Assembly (NCBI RefSeq): GCF_000016545.1
Contig: NC_009437.1
Coordinates: 2,692,501 to 2,756,500 of the forward strand
Length of the DNA: 64,000 nt
Direction of reading: 5' to 3'
DNA from: Caldicellulosiruptor saccharolyticus DSM 8903
GTDB taxonomy: Bacteria; Bacillota; Thermoanaerobacteria; Caldicellulosiruptorales; Caldicellulosiruptoraceae
The notes under the pieces are model-generated. The model saw nothing but the letters and a program-made list of their open reading frames with translations, ran no database searches and had not been told where the DNA came from. The position numbers and the translations under genes were made by a program. Below are positions 56,455 to 64,000 of the stretch, one piece after another (the first letter of the stretch is position 1; each line of letters begins with the position of its first letter).

Positions 56455-57404
56455 TTAATATATTATGTGGATATATCTAAACTGGGCTTTCGGATATTTA
56501 GCTTTTAGGTCTGAAAGTGGTACATCCTTTTTATCTTCAGTATGATAAGTCAAATAAATCTCTGTCTTCTTAGTAGCTGTCCTTTCAACTTTTGTGACAA
56601 TCATAGAATGATCATACACGCCATCTGGTCCAAAATCCATCTGAATAATATCGCCTATTTCTAAGTTATCAACTGAAGGCACAACCTGCCCTATTCCTCT
56701 GTTTGTTAGATGTTCATACAGAGACTCCACCTTTACCCAACTCCAAGACCATGAATCATCATTTTTACTGTCATAGTCATCAGAACCGTTTCTATAATAA
56801 AACCAATCATCTGAATCCCAGTATCCATTCCACCCCTCGTCCACCATCGGTATGCCCCCGCCTTCTTTTAAACACTGTGATACAAAATTTGTACAATCAG
56901 CTGAAAACTTGTGATATGCTTTATTATAGTTGTATACATACGTGTATGCATAATTTACTGCTCCATCTCTGTTGTATGCACCACCCCCTCCACCAGGAAA
57001 AGGCGTTGTACTTTTTGTACCTATTGAACCATCTTTATCTTCTTGTTTATCCTTTGTTGTTTTTTTACCATATTTCAAACTATATTCATATGCATACTCA
57101 TATATTTTTTCCCACTTTTCTGGATCCTGCTTCCTCAATTCTCCTGCAGGGTCTGCAAGCTCAATAAGTTTTTTCCAATACTCTTCACTCCCATATTTTG
57201 CTTTAATCTTGCTGTCTTTCAAAATTGTTTCAAATATTTCTTTGCCTTCCTATGCTTTTTTACCTCTTCAAGATGTACCTTCATAATTTCATCCGCATAA
57301 TTTTCTGCTTGTGTACCTAAATTTGTCGATACTTCATTCGCTCTTGAGTTTGGAATAACAAACAATATTGATGATAATAACATAGTAATTACAACAAGTA
57401 ACAT
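56455..57404 (-). pseudogene. Secreted amidase-domain protein (Amidase_6), frameshifted
   Basis: The upstream frame (57404-57219) has a signal-peptide-like helix (MLLVVITMLLSSILFVIP) and a helix with EVKKHRKAKKYLKQF before a stop. The downstream frame (57222-56455) encodes a 255-residue remainder with the Amidase_6 domain: YNRDGAVNYAYTYVYNYN, ADCTNFVSQCLKEGG with the putative catalytic Cys, and DHSMIVTKVE with the His. Reading ahead of its first ATG gives EGKEIFETILKDSKIKAKYG, so the frames join by a one-base indel near 57246-57250. Without the joining the amidase half has no export signal. The upstream start is also weak: the frame continues to an ATA-led NNKEEKYKNN stretch without a good start codon. 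Natural role may be wall or peptide turnover. Confidence 0.7.
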
Positions 57405-57666
57405 GTAAATTTTTCTAACATTGTTTTTATACTTCTCTTCTTTATTATTTGCTATTTTTAAAGCTCAGCTTTATATAGCTTTATTTCTTTTAATCTTTCT
57501 TTTATTTTCTGTATAATTTACTGAAAAAAGTGAATCTTTTTGTTTTGTACATCCATGATATAAACAGTCTGTTGCATGAATTTTTAAGAATATAAACCTT
57601 CTCTCTATGCTCTGAAATTTACAATTAAAATGATTTAAAATTCCTCTCTTGTTATAAAAAAATTTT

Positions 57667-57696
57667 GGGTAGGATGGCTTTTTTCCCTCCCTACCC
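57667..57696 (-). terminator. Intrinsic terminator of the Uma2-family gene
   Basis: GGGTAGG and CCTACCC (7 bp) enclose a 16-base loop, followed on the minus strand by AAAATTTTTTT. It begins six bases past the stop codon at 57702. Confidence 0.6.
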
Positions 57697-57701
57697 ACTT
57701 G

Positions 57702-58277
57702 TTATATTTCAAAAATCTCATTCACATGTATTTCTAAATCAGGAAAAGTAGCAACCTTTATTATGTCCCCTTCTGAAAAAATCTTTGGTCTTCCATAGCG
57801 ACCATCTGACTGCAATACAAAGCAAGTGATTATTTTATTTTCCGGTTCTACAACCCAGTATTCTTTTACACCTGCCTCTTCATATTTGTTGAACTTCAAA
57901 ACTCTATCAAGTCTGACTGTAGAAGGCGAAGTTATCTCTATTATCATTTTAGGTGCTCCTATATACCCTGTTTTTGCAAGTTTTGATTTGTCACAGATTA
58001 TAGTCAAATCCGGTTGAACAACCGTTGTGGCGTTTTCAACATCAATCTCATCTTTTGCTTCTAAAAAAACATCAAAAGGTGCAGAAAATATTTCGCAGTC
58101 TTTATCTTTTAAATAGTTGCCAAATATGAGCATGAGATTTTTTAAAATTTTCTGATGCTGCCAGCTTGGCGCAGCATGTAAAAACAAAGTCCCATCAATT
58201 AGGGTATAAACTTTATTTTCAGAAATTTCTTTTAAATTTGAATAAGTTTTAATATTGCTTTTTTGTATTTCTTCCAT
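57702..58277 (-). CDS. Uma2-family (DUF820) restriction-endonuclease-fold protein
   Basis: The 191-residue protein belongs to the Uma2 group, which has a PD-(D/E)XK-like fold. Visible family features are the HQKILKNLMLIFGNYL helix, FDVFLEAKD, VVQPDLTIICDKSKL with the catalytic Asp, and GAPKMIIEITSPSTVRLD with the ExS/T core, then KFNKYEEAGVKEYWVV. Biological role is unknown; copies are numerous in cyanobacteria and thermophiles. ATG at 58277 is used (GGAAGG upstream) rather than GTG at 58286. It follows the broken SNF2 gene on the same strand by 24 bases. Confidence 0.88.
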   Translation of the reverse strand: MEEIQKSNIKTYSNLKEISENKVYTLIDGTLFLHAAPSWQHQKILKNLMLIFGNYLKDKDCEIFSAPFDVFLEAKDEIDVENATTVVQPDLTIICDKSKLAKTGYIGAPKMIIEITSPSTVRLDRVLKFNKYEEAGVKEYWVVEPENKIITCFVLQSDGRYGRPKIFSEGDIIKVATFPDLEIHVNEIFEI

Positions 58278-58301
58278 ATCAATCACCTTCCAAATCTCTA
58301 T

Positions 58302-58970
58302 TTACTCTTCAAGAAGCTGCATGAGCTCATCTTCAGAAAGCTCTGTGATGAATGTCTGGGCTGAAGAAACCACTTGATCAAAAAGATCTTTTTTCTTCTG
58401 CTGGAGTTCAAAGATTCTCTCTTCAATGGTGTTTTTGGTAATGAGCCTGAAAACCTGAACAGAATTTTCTTGACCAATCCTGTGCGCTCTGTCCATCGCC
58501 TGGTTTTCTACAGCCGGGTTCCACCACAGGTCATACAGTATCACAACATCTGCACCGGTAAGATTTAGCCCAAATCCGCCTGCTTTGAGCGATACTAAAA
58601 ATACCTGTTTTTCTCCACCATTGAACCTGTTTACCATATCAATCCTCTCTTCTGATTTTGTTGACCCGTTCAGGTAAAAATACTCAAAACCCCTCTCTTT
58701 TATTCTTTCTTCTAAAATCTTCAGCATCTCTACCCATTGAGAAAAAACAACTACTCTATGATTGCTTTCCAAAACATCTTCTAAAATCTCTTCAAACAGC
58801 TCAAGCTTTCCAGATGAGCCTTCATAGTTTTGCAAAAACAGTTTCGGATGACAGCATATCTGTCTAAGTCTTGTTAATACCGAAAATATTTTAATCTTAC
58901 TCTTTTCAAACCCTTTTTGGTCTATCTCTTTTTTGATATCCTCCCTTGCCTTTAAAAGATACAGCTTGTA
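58302..58970 (-). pseudogene. SNF2 helicase C-terminal domain fragment
   Basis: This 223-codon end piece starts at the element junction with YKLYLLKARE and holds the Helicase_C motifs: FSQWVEML, VFLVSLKAGGFGLNLTGAD, and WWNPAVENQAMDRAHRIGQ (motif VI). It has no own ribosome-binding site behind the element. An internal ATG at 58835 could start a shorter product, but without motifs I-III it would be inactive. Confidence 0.85.
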
Positions 58971-59032
58971 GGTTATGAATAGTGTTTAAAGTATTAAAAA
59001 CTATTCAAAATTTTATTAAACACTATTCTTTG
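58971..59032 (-). ncRNA. Right end with omegaRNA/reRNA-like hairpin next to the flanking guide position
   Basis: Between the tnpB stop and the element edge the minus strand has GAATAGTGTTTAA (59028-59016) paired with TTAAACACTATTC (58989-58977), 13 bp, ending seven bases before the junction. In IS200/605 and IS607 systems the tnpB guide RNA comes from this end and its guide part is the DNA just outside the element, here the SNF2 sequence from 58970 downward. The hairpin is seen; RNA function is inferred. Confidence 0.55.
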
Positions 59033-60228
59033 TTAGGCTATATTCAGCCTAACCGGGTGTAACCCCACACCCTCTATCCCCTCCGCAAATGCTTCGGGGA
59101 ATACTTTTCTTATAATGTTATATGCGCTGTTTACATCCGCATTTATCAAAATTCCTTTGTTACTCCTAAATAACCCCCTCTTTATCCTTCGACGTGGATT
59201 ATAGTTTGTTCTATTTACTTCTTCCCCATCTAAAAAACTGCAACCACTGGTATAATTCTCTTCTACAAGTATGAAATTTATCCCTTCTTCTTCGCATTTA
59301 TATCTGAGCATGTTTATAAACTGATAATAAGGAATACTTACAAAATTTTGATTATTTACTTTGCCTAATTCTATTTCTTTTTTCCACTCCTTGTTATAAC
59401 CAACTACAAGCGTATCTATATCATATTGCTTACACCAATTAACTACGAATCTGCTCATTTTGTGCATAAGATCTTTTATTTTGTTGTCTCTTTTTATTGA
59501 TAACTTCTTGATTCTATTGCTGGTACCTCTATTGCCTACATAACTCATCAGTTCTGCTTTTTTCTTGTTGTAATATTGATTTATTGACTTAATAACTTTG
59601 CCATTAATAACAATAGGCTTTATGCCTATGTTATTTACCAAAGTTACAAAGTTATTAAGTCCCAAATCTATGCCTCCTATTCTTTTTGAGGGTTTCTTTG
59701 TTTCAACTACTTCTTTTTCATAAACTATTTCAACAACATAAACACTTCCTTTTGGTATTATCCTGACTTCTTTTAATTTGCCTTCTATTCTTGTTTTTAA
59801 CTTTAAATCTGTTTTGGGAAAAGTTAAATATCTATCTTTAATTTTACATTGTTGATTTGTGAATATAGAAACGTTTCTTCCATTTTTCTTTTTATACTTT
59901 GGCAAGTTAGGTGTACCATTAAATTTGCTTTTATCTTTTTCCCATTCTTTTATTGCTCTAAAAAACGCTTTCCAGTTTCTATCGAGAAGTCTTAAGGTTT
60001 GTTGTGCTGTTTCTGCTGGTAAGTTTTGTATGTTTTGTGTTCTTTTAACATCTTATTGAGCTTCCTGTGCCTTATCCATTTTTTGTTGTTTATAAATTCC
60101 TGCCTTGTAATGTAGTTGGCGTAATTGTATAAGTTTTTTGCTGCAAAACACATCTTATCACAATAAGGCCATAATTCATGATTTTTATTTATCTGTATTT
60201 GTTCTACTCTTTTTACTATTATCTTCAA
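59033..60228 (-). pseudogene. tnpB: tnpB, RNA-guided nuclease of the IS607-family element, frameshifted
   Basis: The first frame (60228-59992) encodes the N-terminal 78 residues (FAAKNLYNYANYITRQEF). The second frame continues from LPAETAQQTLRLLDRNW through PNLPKYKKKNGRNVSIF to the C-terminus at 59033. A one-base deletion near 60022 separates them. The RuvC core is intact in the second part: GIDLGLNNFVTLV (first Asp), VEENYTSGCSFLDGE (Glu) and LINADVNSAYNIIRK (last Asp). The zinc-finger cysteines expected between are mostly absent, a variant seen in some TnpB proteins. TnpB cuts DNA with an omegaRNA guide and helps the element persist. A product from the internal ATG at 59905 would lack its N-terminal recognition part. 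Confidence 0.85.
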
Positions 60229-60820
60229 ACACCTCGCTTTCTAAGAGTTTTCTTATTTTTTGAATTTTTCTTTTGCTGTTAAATTTCATACTGTAACAGT
60301 GCAGCAAACTTATAATTTCTTCAATTATTTCCTGAGAATCAAGCTTCTTATCGCCAACTTCTGACACAACAACTATTTCAGTATTAAATTTTCTAAATAA
60401 ATGTTTAAACAATTCAAATCCTACTCTGCTTAACCTGTCTTTGTAAGCTATAATAACCCTCTCTACTTTACCTGCAAGAACATCATCAAGCATTTTAAAA
60501 AATTCATTTCTTTTTTCAAAACTAATTCCACTTGCTATGTCAGAGAATACCCCATGTATTTTATAGCCATTACTAAAGCAAAACTGTTTTAATAATTCAA
60601 TTTGATTTTCCAAATCCTTCTTTTGTTTTGGGTTCGAAACTCTTGCGTAAATATATGTTTTTCTTTCAATCCCTTTCATAAAAATTTTGTATACGTCTTC
60701 TTCATTATAATCATAAAATCCATTTGGCATAACTGTTACTCTTATTTTTCCTTCTTTTACATATTTGGTTAGCGTTGGCCTTGATATTTTTAATAATTCC
60801 AGAACCTCTTTTGCTTTCAT
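60185..60820 (-). CDS. tnpA: IS607-family serine recombinase TnpA
   Basis: The 211-residue transposase has the IS607 layout: an N-terminal MerR-like helix-turn-helix (KAKEVLELLKISRPTLTKYV) followed by a serine-resolvase domain with the catalytic Ser in YARVSNPKQKKDLENQI and the conserved IAYKDRLSRVGFELF. ATG at 60820 is preferred because GGTGA lies seven bases upstream; a longer frame starts at 60856. It overlaps tnpB by 44 bases. The frame is intact, so the element could still be mobile. Confidence 0.92.
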   Translation of the reverse strand: MKAKEVLELLKISRPTLTKYVKEGKIRVTVMPNGFYDYNEEDVYKIFMKGIERKTYIYARVSNPKQKKDLENQIELLKQFCFSNGYKIHGVFSDIASGISFEKRNEFFKMLDDVLAGKVERVIIAYKDRLSRVGFELFKHLFRKFNTEIVVVSEVGDKKLDSQEIIEEIISLLHCYSMKFNSKRKIQKIRKLLESEVFEDNSKKSRTNTDK

Positions 60821-60923
60821 ATTTGTATCACCCATAAATACTGTAGCATAACTCACGAAGCAAAGTAAATATATTTTATTAAAAAACTTTAATATGTTTA
60901 AAACCCTTTATTATTTTTTGTCA

Positions 60924-62225
60924 CTATACATTCTCTTGCTCAGGTGTCATATTAACTTCAAGGTTGGTTTCAATCTTTTCTGGAAGCTCAAGCAGAACAT
61001 CTTTCTTGAGCCTTCTTAGAACAAAAGGTGATATCATCTTCTGAAGAAGCATTAGAGCATTTTCATCATTTTGTTTTACAATTGGTTTTTCAAACCTCTC
61101 AGAAAACCTTGTGTGCGTCCCAAGATACCCCGGAAGCACAAAGTCAAATATTGACCACAGCTCAGATAAATTATTCTCTATCGGCGTGCCTGTCAGGGCA
61201 AAACAGCATTTTGCGTTTATTCTGCTGACAGACTCTTTGCTTAGCGACTGTGGATTTTTTATGTGCTGAGCTTCATCTACAATGCACACTGAAAACTCTA
61301 TGTCTTTGTATAGATCAACATCTCTTTTCAAAAGCGTATATGAGGTAATGACTATATCAAAATCTTTTATTCTCTGAATTATCTTGCTTCTTTTGTCAGG
61401 TGTTCCGTCAACCACCACTGTTTTCAAATCAGGTGTAAACTTTTGAGCTTCTTGCTGCCAGTTGTAAACAAGAGAAGTTGGTGCAACAACCAAACAAGGT
61501 CCTGCTATCTTATCCTTGCATGCTGATATAAACGACAAAACCTGCAGTGTCTTGCCAAGCCCCATGTCATCTGCCAAAATGCCGCCAAAACCATTCAAAT
61601 AAAGATGCGAAAGCCACCTCACACCAACTTTTTGATATTCTCTTAGCAGTTTGCTGATATGCTTGGGAATTTCAACTGAAGTATCTTCTACATTCTTCAT
61701 CCTCTGAACGTAAATATCAAAAGCATCATCTCTTGAAACACCAATATTTGACTTCTCAAGCACCTCAGATAAATAAATTGCATGAAACTTGCTAAAAACA
61801 GCCTTTCCTTTTTTGAGGTCTTTCTTAAGAATATCAAGATTTTTTACTATATTTTGAATCTTTTCAAGCTCTGGATCATCTAAAAGTAGAATTGTACCAT
61901 CTTTCAGCCTGTGATATTTCTTTTTCTCTTCTAAAGAAGCCAGAACGTCTGGCACTTCATCCTGTGGAATATCCTCAGCAGAAAGCCAGAATTCTATCGA
62001 TGCATGATTTAAGCTCACCTTTACATTGAACTTTGTCTTTTTCTTTATTTTGAAACTTTTAAAAGTTTCTGAATAGTACACATCTGCAATATTCATCAGA
62101 GTTGAAAGTCCATTTGTGACAAAATTAAAAATCTTTTCTTCATCCTCTAAAATATATTGCTTCTTTTGATTTCTTTCAAATCCATAGGCTGTAAATATAT
62201 ATGCAATTTTAAGCTCTTTTACTAA
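60924..62225 (-). pseudogene. SNF2 helicase N-domain fragment
   Basis: The fragment has the ATPase lobe 1: LLREYQKVGVRWLSHLYLNG, Walker A GLGKT, VVAPTSLVYNWQQEAQKF, VDEAQHIKN (motif II) and FVLRRLKKDVLLELPEK. It ends at the element junction in EQENV followed by a stop supplied by the element. An ATG at 62096 could start translation, but the frame is open further upstream to about 62225, where it should join the SWIM part. Lobe 2 is missing, so ATP-driven movement is lost. Confidence 0.85.
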
Positions 62226-63657
62226 AATCTCTCTTTAATCCTGCTTTTTCAATATCCAAATCAGTTGACCCATCTGTATATTTTATCTGCGCACAAATGC
62301 CTTTTTTGTAAGTATCAAATAAAACCTTTAATTTCAGCTCTTCATCCTTTAATTCTAAAAACTCTTTTACTTTTTGTGACATTTCAAATCTGCAATACTC
62401 TTTAGCAACAGGATAAACAATTTCTATAAATTCTTTTAAATCTTCTTTATTTAATTTTATCTCTCCCTGCATTTCATCTGCTGCAAATTCAACACAATTG
62501 TAGTAAAAAAGAGGATAAATTATGAAATTCTGCGGTTCTTTTAGCACAGTCAGAGTATCTTTGTATATTACAAACCTTGCTCTTTGTTTCCAGTCAAGCA
62601 CATCTGCTTCTTTTAAAAACTCAGATTTTATGTTGGCTTCTTCTTCATTCATATCCACAAAAATATCAATATCTACTGGTTTGGTAATATCTACCTTTAT
62701 CTTCTTATATTCATTTCCTTCGCCGTAAGCTGCAAAGATTTCTTGTCTGTTTATAAGATTGAAAAAGTCTTCCCACAAGGCATAGGGAATACTAAGATAT
62801 TGGGCTGAGAAAATAACTGGCTTTATATTCTTAAGTTTGTAAATAAACTCTAAAAGTTTTTTGTCTTCTTCCGGAAATATATGTATAAATGGATTATATA
62901 CAAACTTTTTCCCAAATTGATATTCAATTTTATTAATATAGGCTTCTGAAAAATCACCTATATCTTTGATAAAATATTCCTTCCCTATATCTTCAGAGTA
63001 TATCTTAAACCTCATATTTAAGGCATCAACAGATACTGACTCTATTATCTTCTTTAAATATACATTCGGTTTTATATCTATTTCTGATATAAGTCTTGTC
63101 ATTGCATGTGCATAAGTACTTTTTATCTTTTCAAGTCTTTTCTTAAACTCTGTCCTTCTTCTTTGCCTCTCTTCCTCTTCAAACTTCTTTTTCAATTCCA
63201 AAAAAATAGGTGTTGGATAATCTACAACTTCAACCTCACCTTTAGAAAGAGCTTTTAAAAGAGCAACCGAATGTTTGCAAAGTCCTTTGTAGGTCTGAGC
63301 TGCTTTGCATTCACGCCAAAATCCAACTTTATAAATGCTTGCTTTTAAATTATTCTCTTCTCCCTCAGTATCAACGTCAAGATCAAGGATGACATTATAT
63401 GGATCTGTATCACCTTCTACCTTTGCTTCAGCTATCATAAGCTCTGGATTAAATTTTGGATTCTTTACTCTTCCGTGATTGTAAAGCTGTATTCCTCGAA
63501 TATAAACATTCTCATTTGAAGCGAGTCTTCTTATCATGTAATCTGTTATTGAGGCATATATTTTTTTTGCTAATTCCTGTACCAACGTTCTCAGCTCCTG
63601 TGCTTTTTTAAGTTTTGATAATTCTAAAATTTTCTGTACACCTTTCAATTTTATCAT
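62209..63657 (-). pseudogene. SWIM-type N-terminal region of the broken SNF2 helicase
   Basis: The 482-codon frame holds the SWIM-like segment (RECKAAQTYKGLCKHSVALL, with one expected Cys replaced) and the SNF2-associated N-terminal region. ITDYMIRRLASNENVYIRG near residue 38 is the typical start of these helicases. ATG at 63657 has no ribosome-binding site; TTG at 63585 has AGGAG nine bases upstream and is a better start. The frame ends in GLKRDFSKRA because of a one-base insertion and should continue as EILVKELKIAYIFTAYGFER. Confidence 0.8.
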
Positions 63658-63677
63658 ATTGAAGAATCAAAATAAAA

Positions 63678-63704
63678 ACAAAAAAAGCAGGCTTTTTACC
63701 TGCT
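63678..63704 (-). terminator. Intrinsic terminator of the TPM-type gene
   Basis: On the minus strand AGCAGG, seven bases, CCTGCT, then TTTTTTTG. The stop codon of the gene (63696-63698) lies in its loop. Confidence 0.8.
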
Positions 63705-64000
63705 TGCACCGCCACCGCCAGAGGATCCTCCGCCAAATCCGCCAAAGCCTCCACCACTTCCAAAGCTGTCAGAATCATCAGAATCATCAAAAAAGCTTCT
63801 GTTGTTTTTCCATAAATCATCGTAGCGATATACATAAACTTTTTTCTCCCACTTTCCATTTTTCCATGTCCATTCATACTTTTTACCAGCATATGGTTGA
63901 TTATATAAAATAACTATTACCATCAAAAAAATAATGAAGAAAAACAAACCAAATCCTACTATTAATCCAGCACCAATTCCTAATCCAAATGGTACATCTA
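63696..64000 (-). CDS. C-terminal part of a TPM/YgcG-type membrane protein (cut by window end)
   Basis: The open frame enters from beyond the window. It shows a hydrophobic helix (FGLGIGAGLIVGFGLFFFII, then further hydrophobic residues), a charged part KKYEWTWKNGKWEKK, an Asp/Ser-rich stretch and a Gly-rich tail with GGGFGGFGGGSSGGGGASR. This kind of tail is typical of YgcG/TPM-domain and DUF2207-type secreted or membrane proteins. The N-terminal domain is outside the window, so the exact family is not proven. A terminator overlaps its stop codon. Confidence 0.75.
   Translation of the reverse strand, partial: DVPFGLGIGAGLIVGFGLFFFIIFLMVIVILYNQPYAGKKYEWTWKNGKWEKKVYVYRYDDLWKNNRSFFDDSDDSDSFGSGGGFGGFGGGSSGGGGASR

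Larger units (their letters stand above)
58971..60926 (-). mobile_element. IS607-family insertion element in the SNF2 gene
   Basis: The element carries a serine recombinase tnpA and an overlapping tnpB, the standard IS607 content. Its ends are set by restoring the SNF2 reading frame: flanks join as GTA|TAC. A TA at both junctions makes the exact edges uncertain by two bases. There are no terminal inverted repeats or clear target duplication, as expected for this family. It is in the same orientation as the host gene. Length is about 1,956 bp. Confidence 0.85.
58302..63657 (-). pseudogene. SWIM/SNF2 helicase gene, broken by a frameshift and an IS607-family insertion
   Basis: Three fragments make one helicase of about 1,120 residues. 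The first (63657-62209) is the SWIM-type N-terminal region. The second (about 62225-60924) has the SNF2 N-domain with DDMGLGKT, DEAQHIKN and LTGTPIENNLSELW. The third (58970-58302) has the helicase C-domain with VVFSQWVEML and QAMDRAHRIGQ. A one-base insertion near 62225-62232 separates the first two; the frame after it is open from GAG ATT TTA onward. The mobile element at 58971-60926 separates the last two; fusing its flanks gives EQENV-YKLYLLKAREDIKK, a normal SNF2 sequence. The gene is therefore dead in two places. SNF2 proteins use ATP to move along or remodel nucleoprotein. Confidence 0.88.

Noticed and set aside
56703-57167. 154-codon plus-strand frame
   Set aside because: Antisense to the amidase domain with His/Leu/Cys-rich shadow composition.
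57471-57698. 75-codon minus-strand frame behind the Uma2 gene
   Set aside because: It begins inside the Uma2 terminator and has no domain; 57405-57666 otherwise shows nothing convincing.

Overview
The window is AT-rich DNA with strong Gram-positive Shine-Dalgarno sites, frequent TTG and GTG starts, a WalRK system, SpoIIM, an S-layer-anchored glucanase and several carbohydrate ABC transporters with YesMN-type two-component regulators. This gene mix and codon style fit an anaerobic, plant-polysaccharide-degrading thermophile of the Caldicellulosiruptor type. That assignment is inference from gene content; no marker gene such as 16S rRNA is present.

Layout. (1) 1-3209: amino-sugar genes on the minus strand (GNAT protein, GH20 hexosaminidase, nagA cut by the window edge). 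(2) 3667-26361: a large minus-strand carbohydrate locus read from high to low coordinates. It has LplB/LplC-type permeases, a solute-binding protein, histidine kinase and response regulator, an S-layer-anchored GH16 beta-glucanase with at least six carbohydrate-binding modules (split by a frameshift), a ~1,085-residue GH94-clan phosphorylase, a second kinase/regulator pair, a second binding protein and two more permeases. I read it as a beta-1,3-glucan (laminarin-like) locus: surface hydrolysis, import of oligosaccharides, then phosphorolysis inside the cell. No ATPase gene is present, so a shared MsmK-type ATPase must be encoded elsewhere. (3) 26584-31672: walR-walK-(unknown secreted protein)-yycH-yycI operon for cell-wall homeostasis. 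(4) 31838-36557: small membrane protein, pyrG, a decayed PIN toxin with a 57-residue partner, a macrodomain protein and a coiled-coil protein. (5) 36637-48229: an exopolysaccharide cluster (initiating sugar transferase, five glycosyltransferases, two polymerase/ligase-type membrane proteins) ending in a membrane-Nudix gene broken by a 19-bp tandem duplication. (6) 48289-50301: UPF0173 hydrolase, SpoIIM-like protein, and a tRNA-Lys/tRNA-Glu operon with a structured tail. (7) 50330-58277: a heterodimer-type ABC exporter pair (one half frameshifted), purA, thiT, a frameshifted amidase and a Uma2 protein. (8) 58302-64000: a SWIM/SNF2 helicase gene interrupted by an IS607-family element (tnpA plus frameshifted tnpB with an omegaRNA-like tail), and the 3' end of a TPM-type gene.

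A striking property of the window is its broken reading frames: at least seven genes carry small indels or a short duplication, and one also carries an insertion element. Either this is a lineage with much recent decay, or part of it reflects consensus errors; the 19-bp duplication and the IS insertion cannot be simple base-calling errors. Other points of interest are a hairpin that would hide the ribosome-binding site of the surface glucanase gene, complementary degeneracy in the two ABC ATPases, and a structured RNA candidate behind tRNA-Glu.
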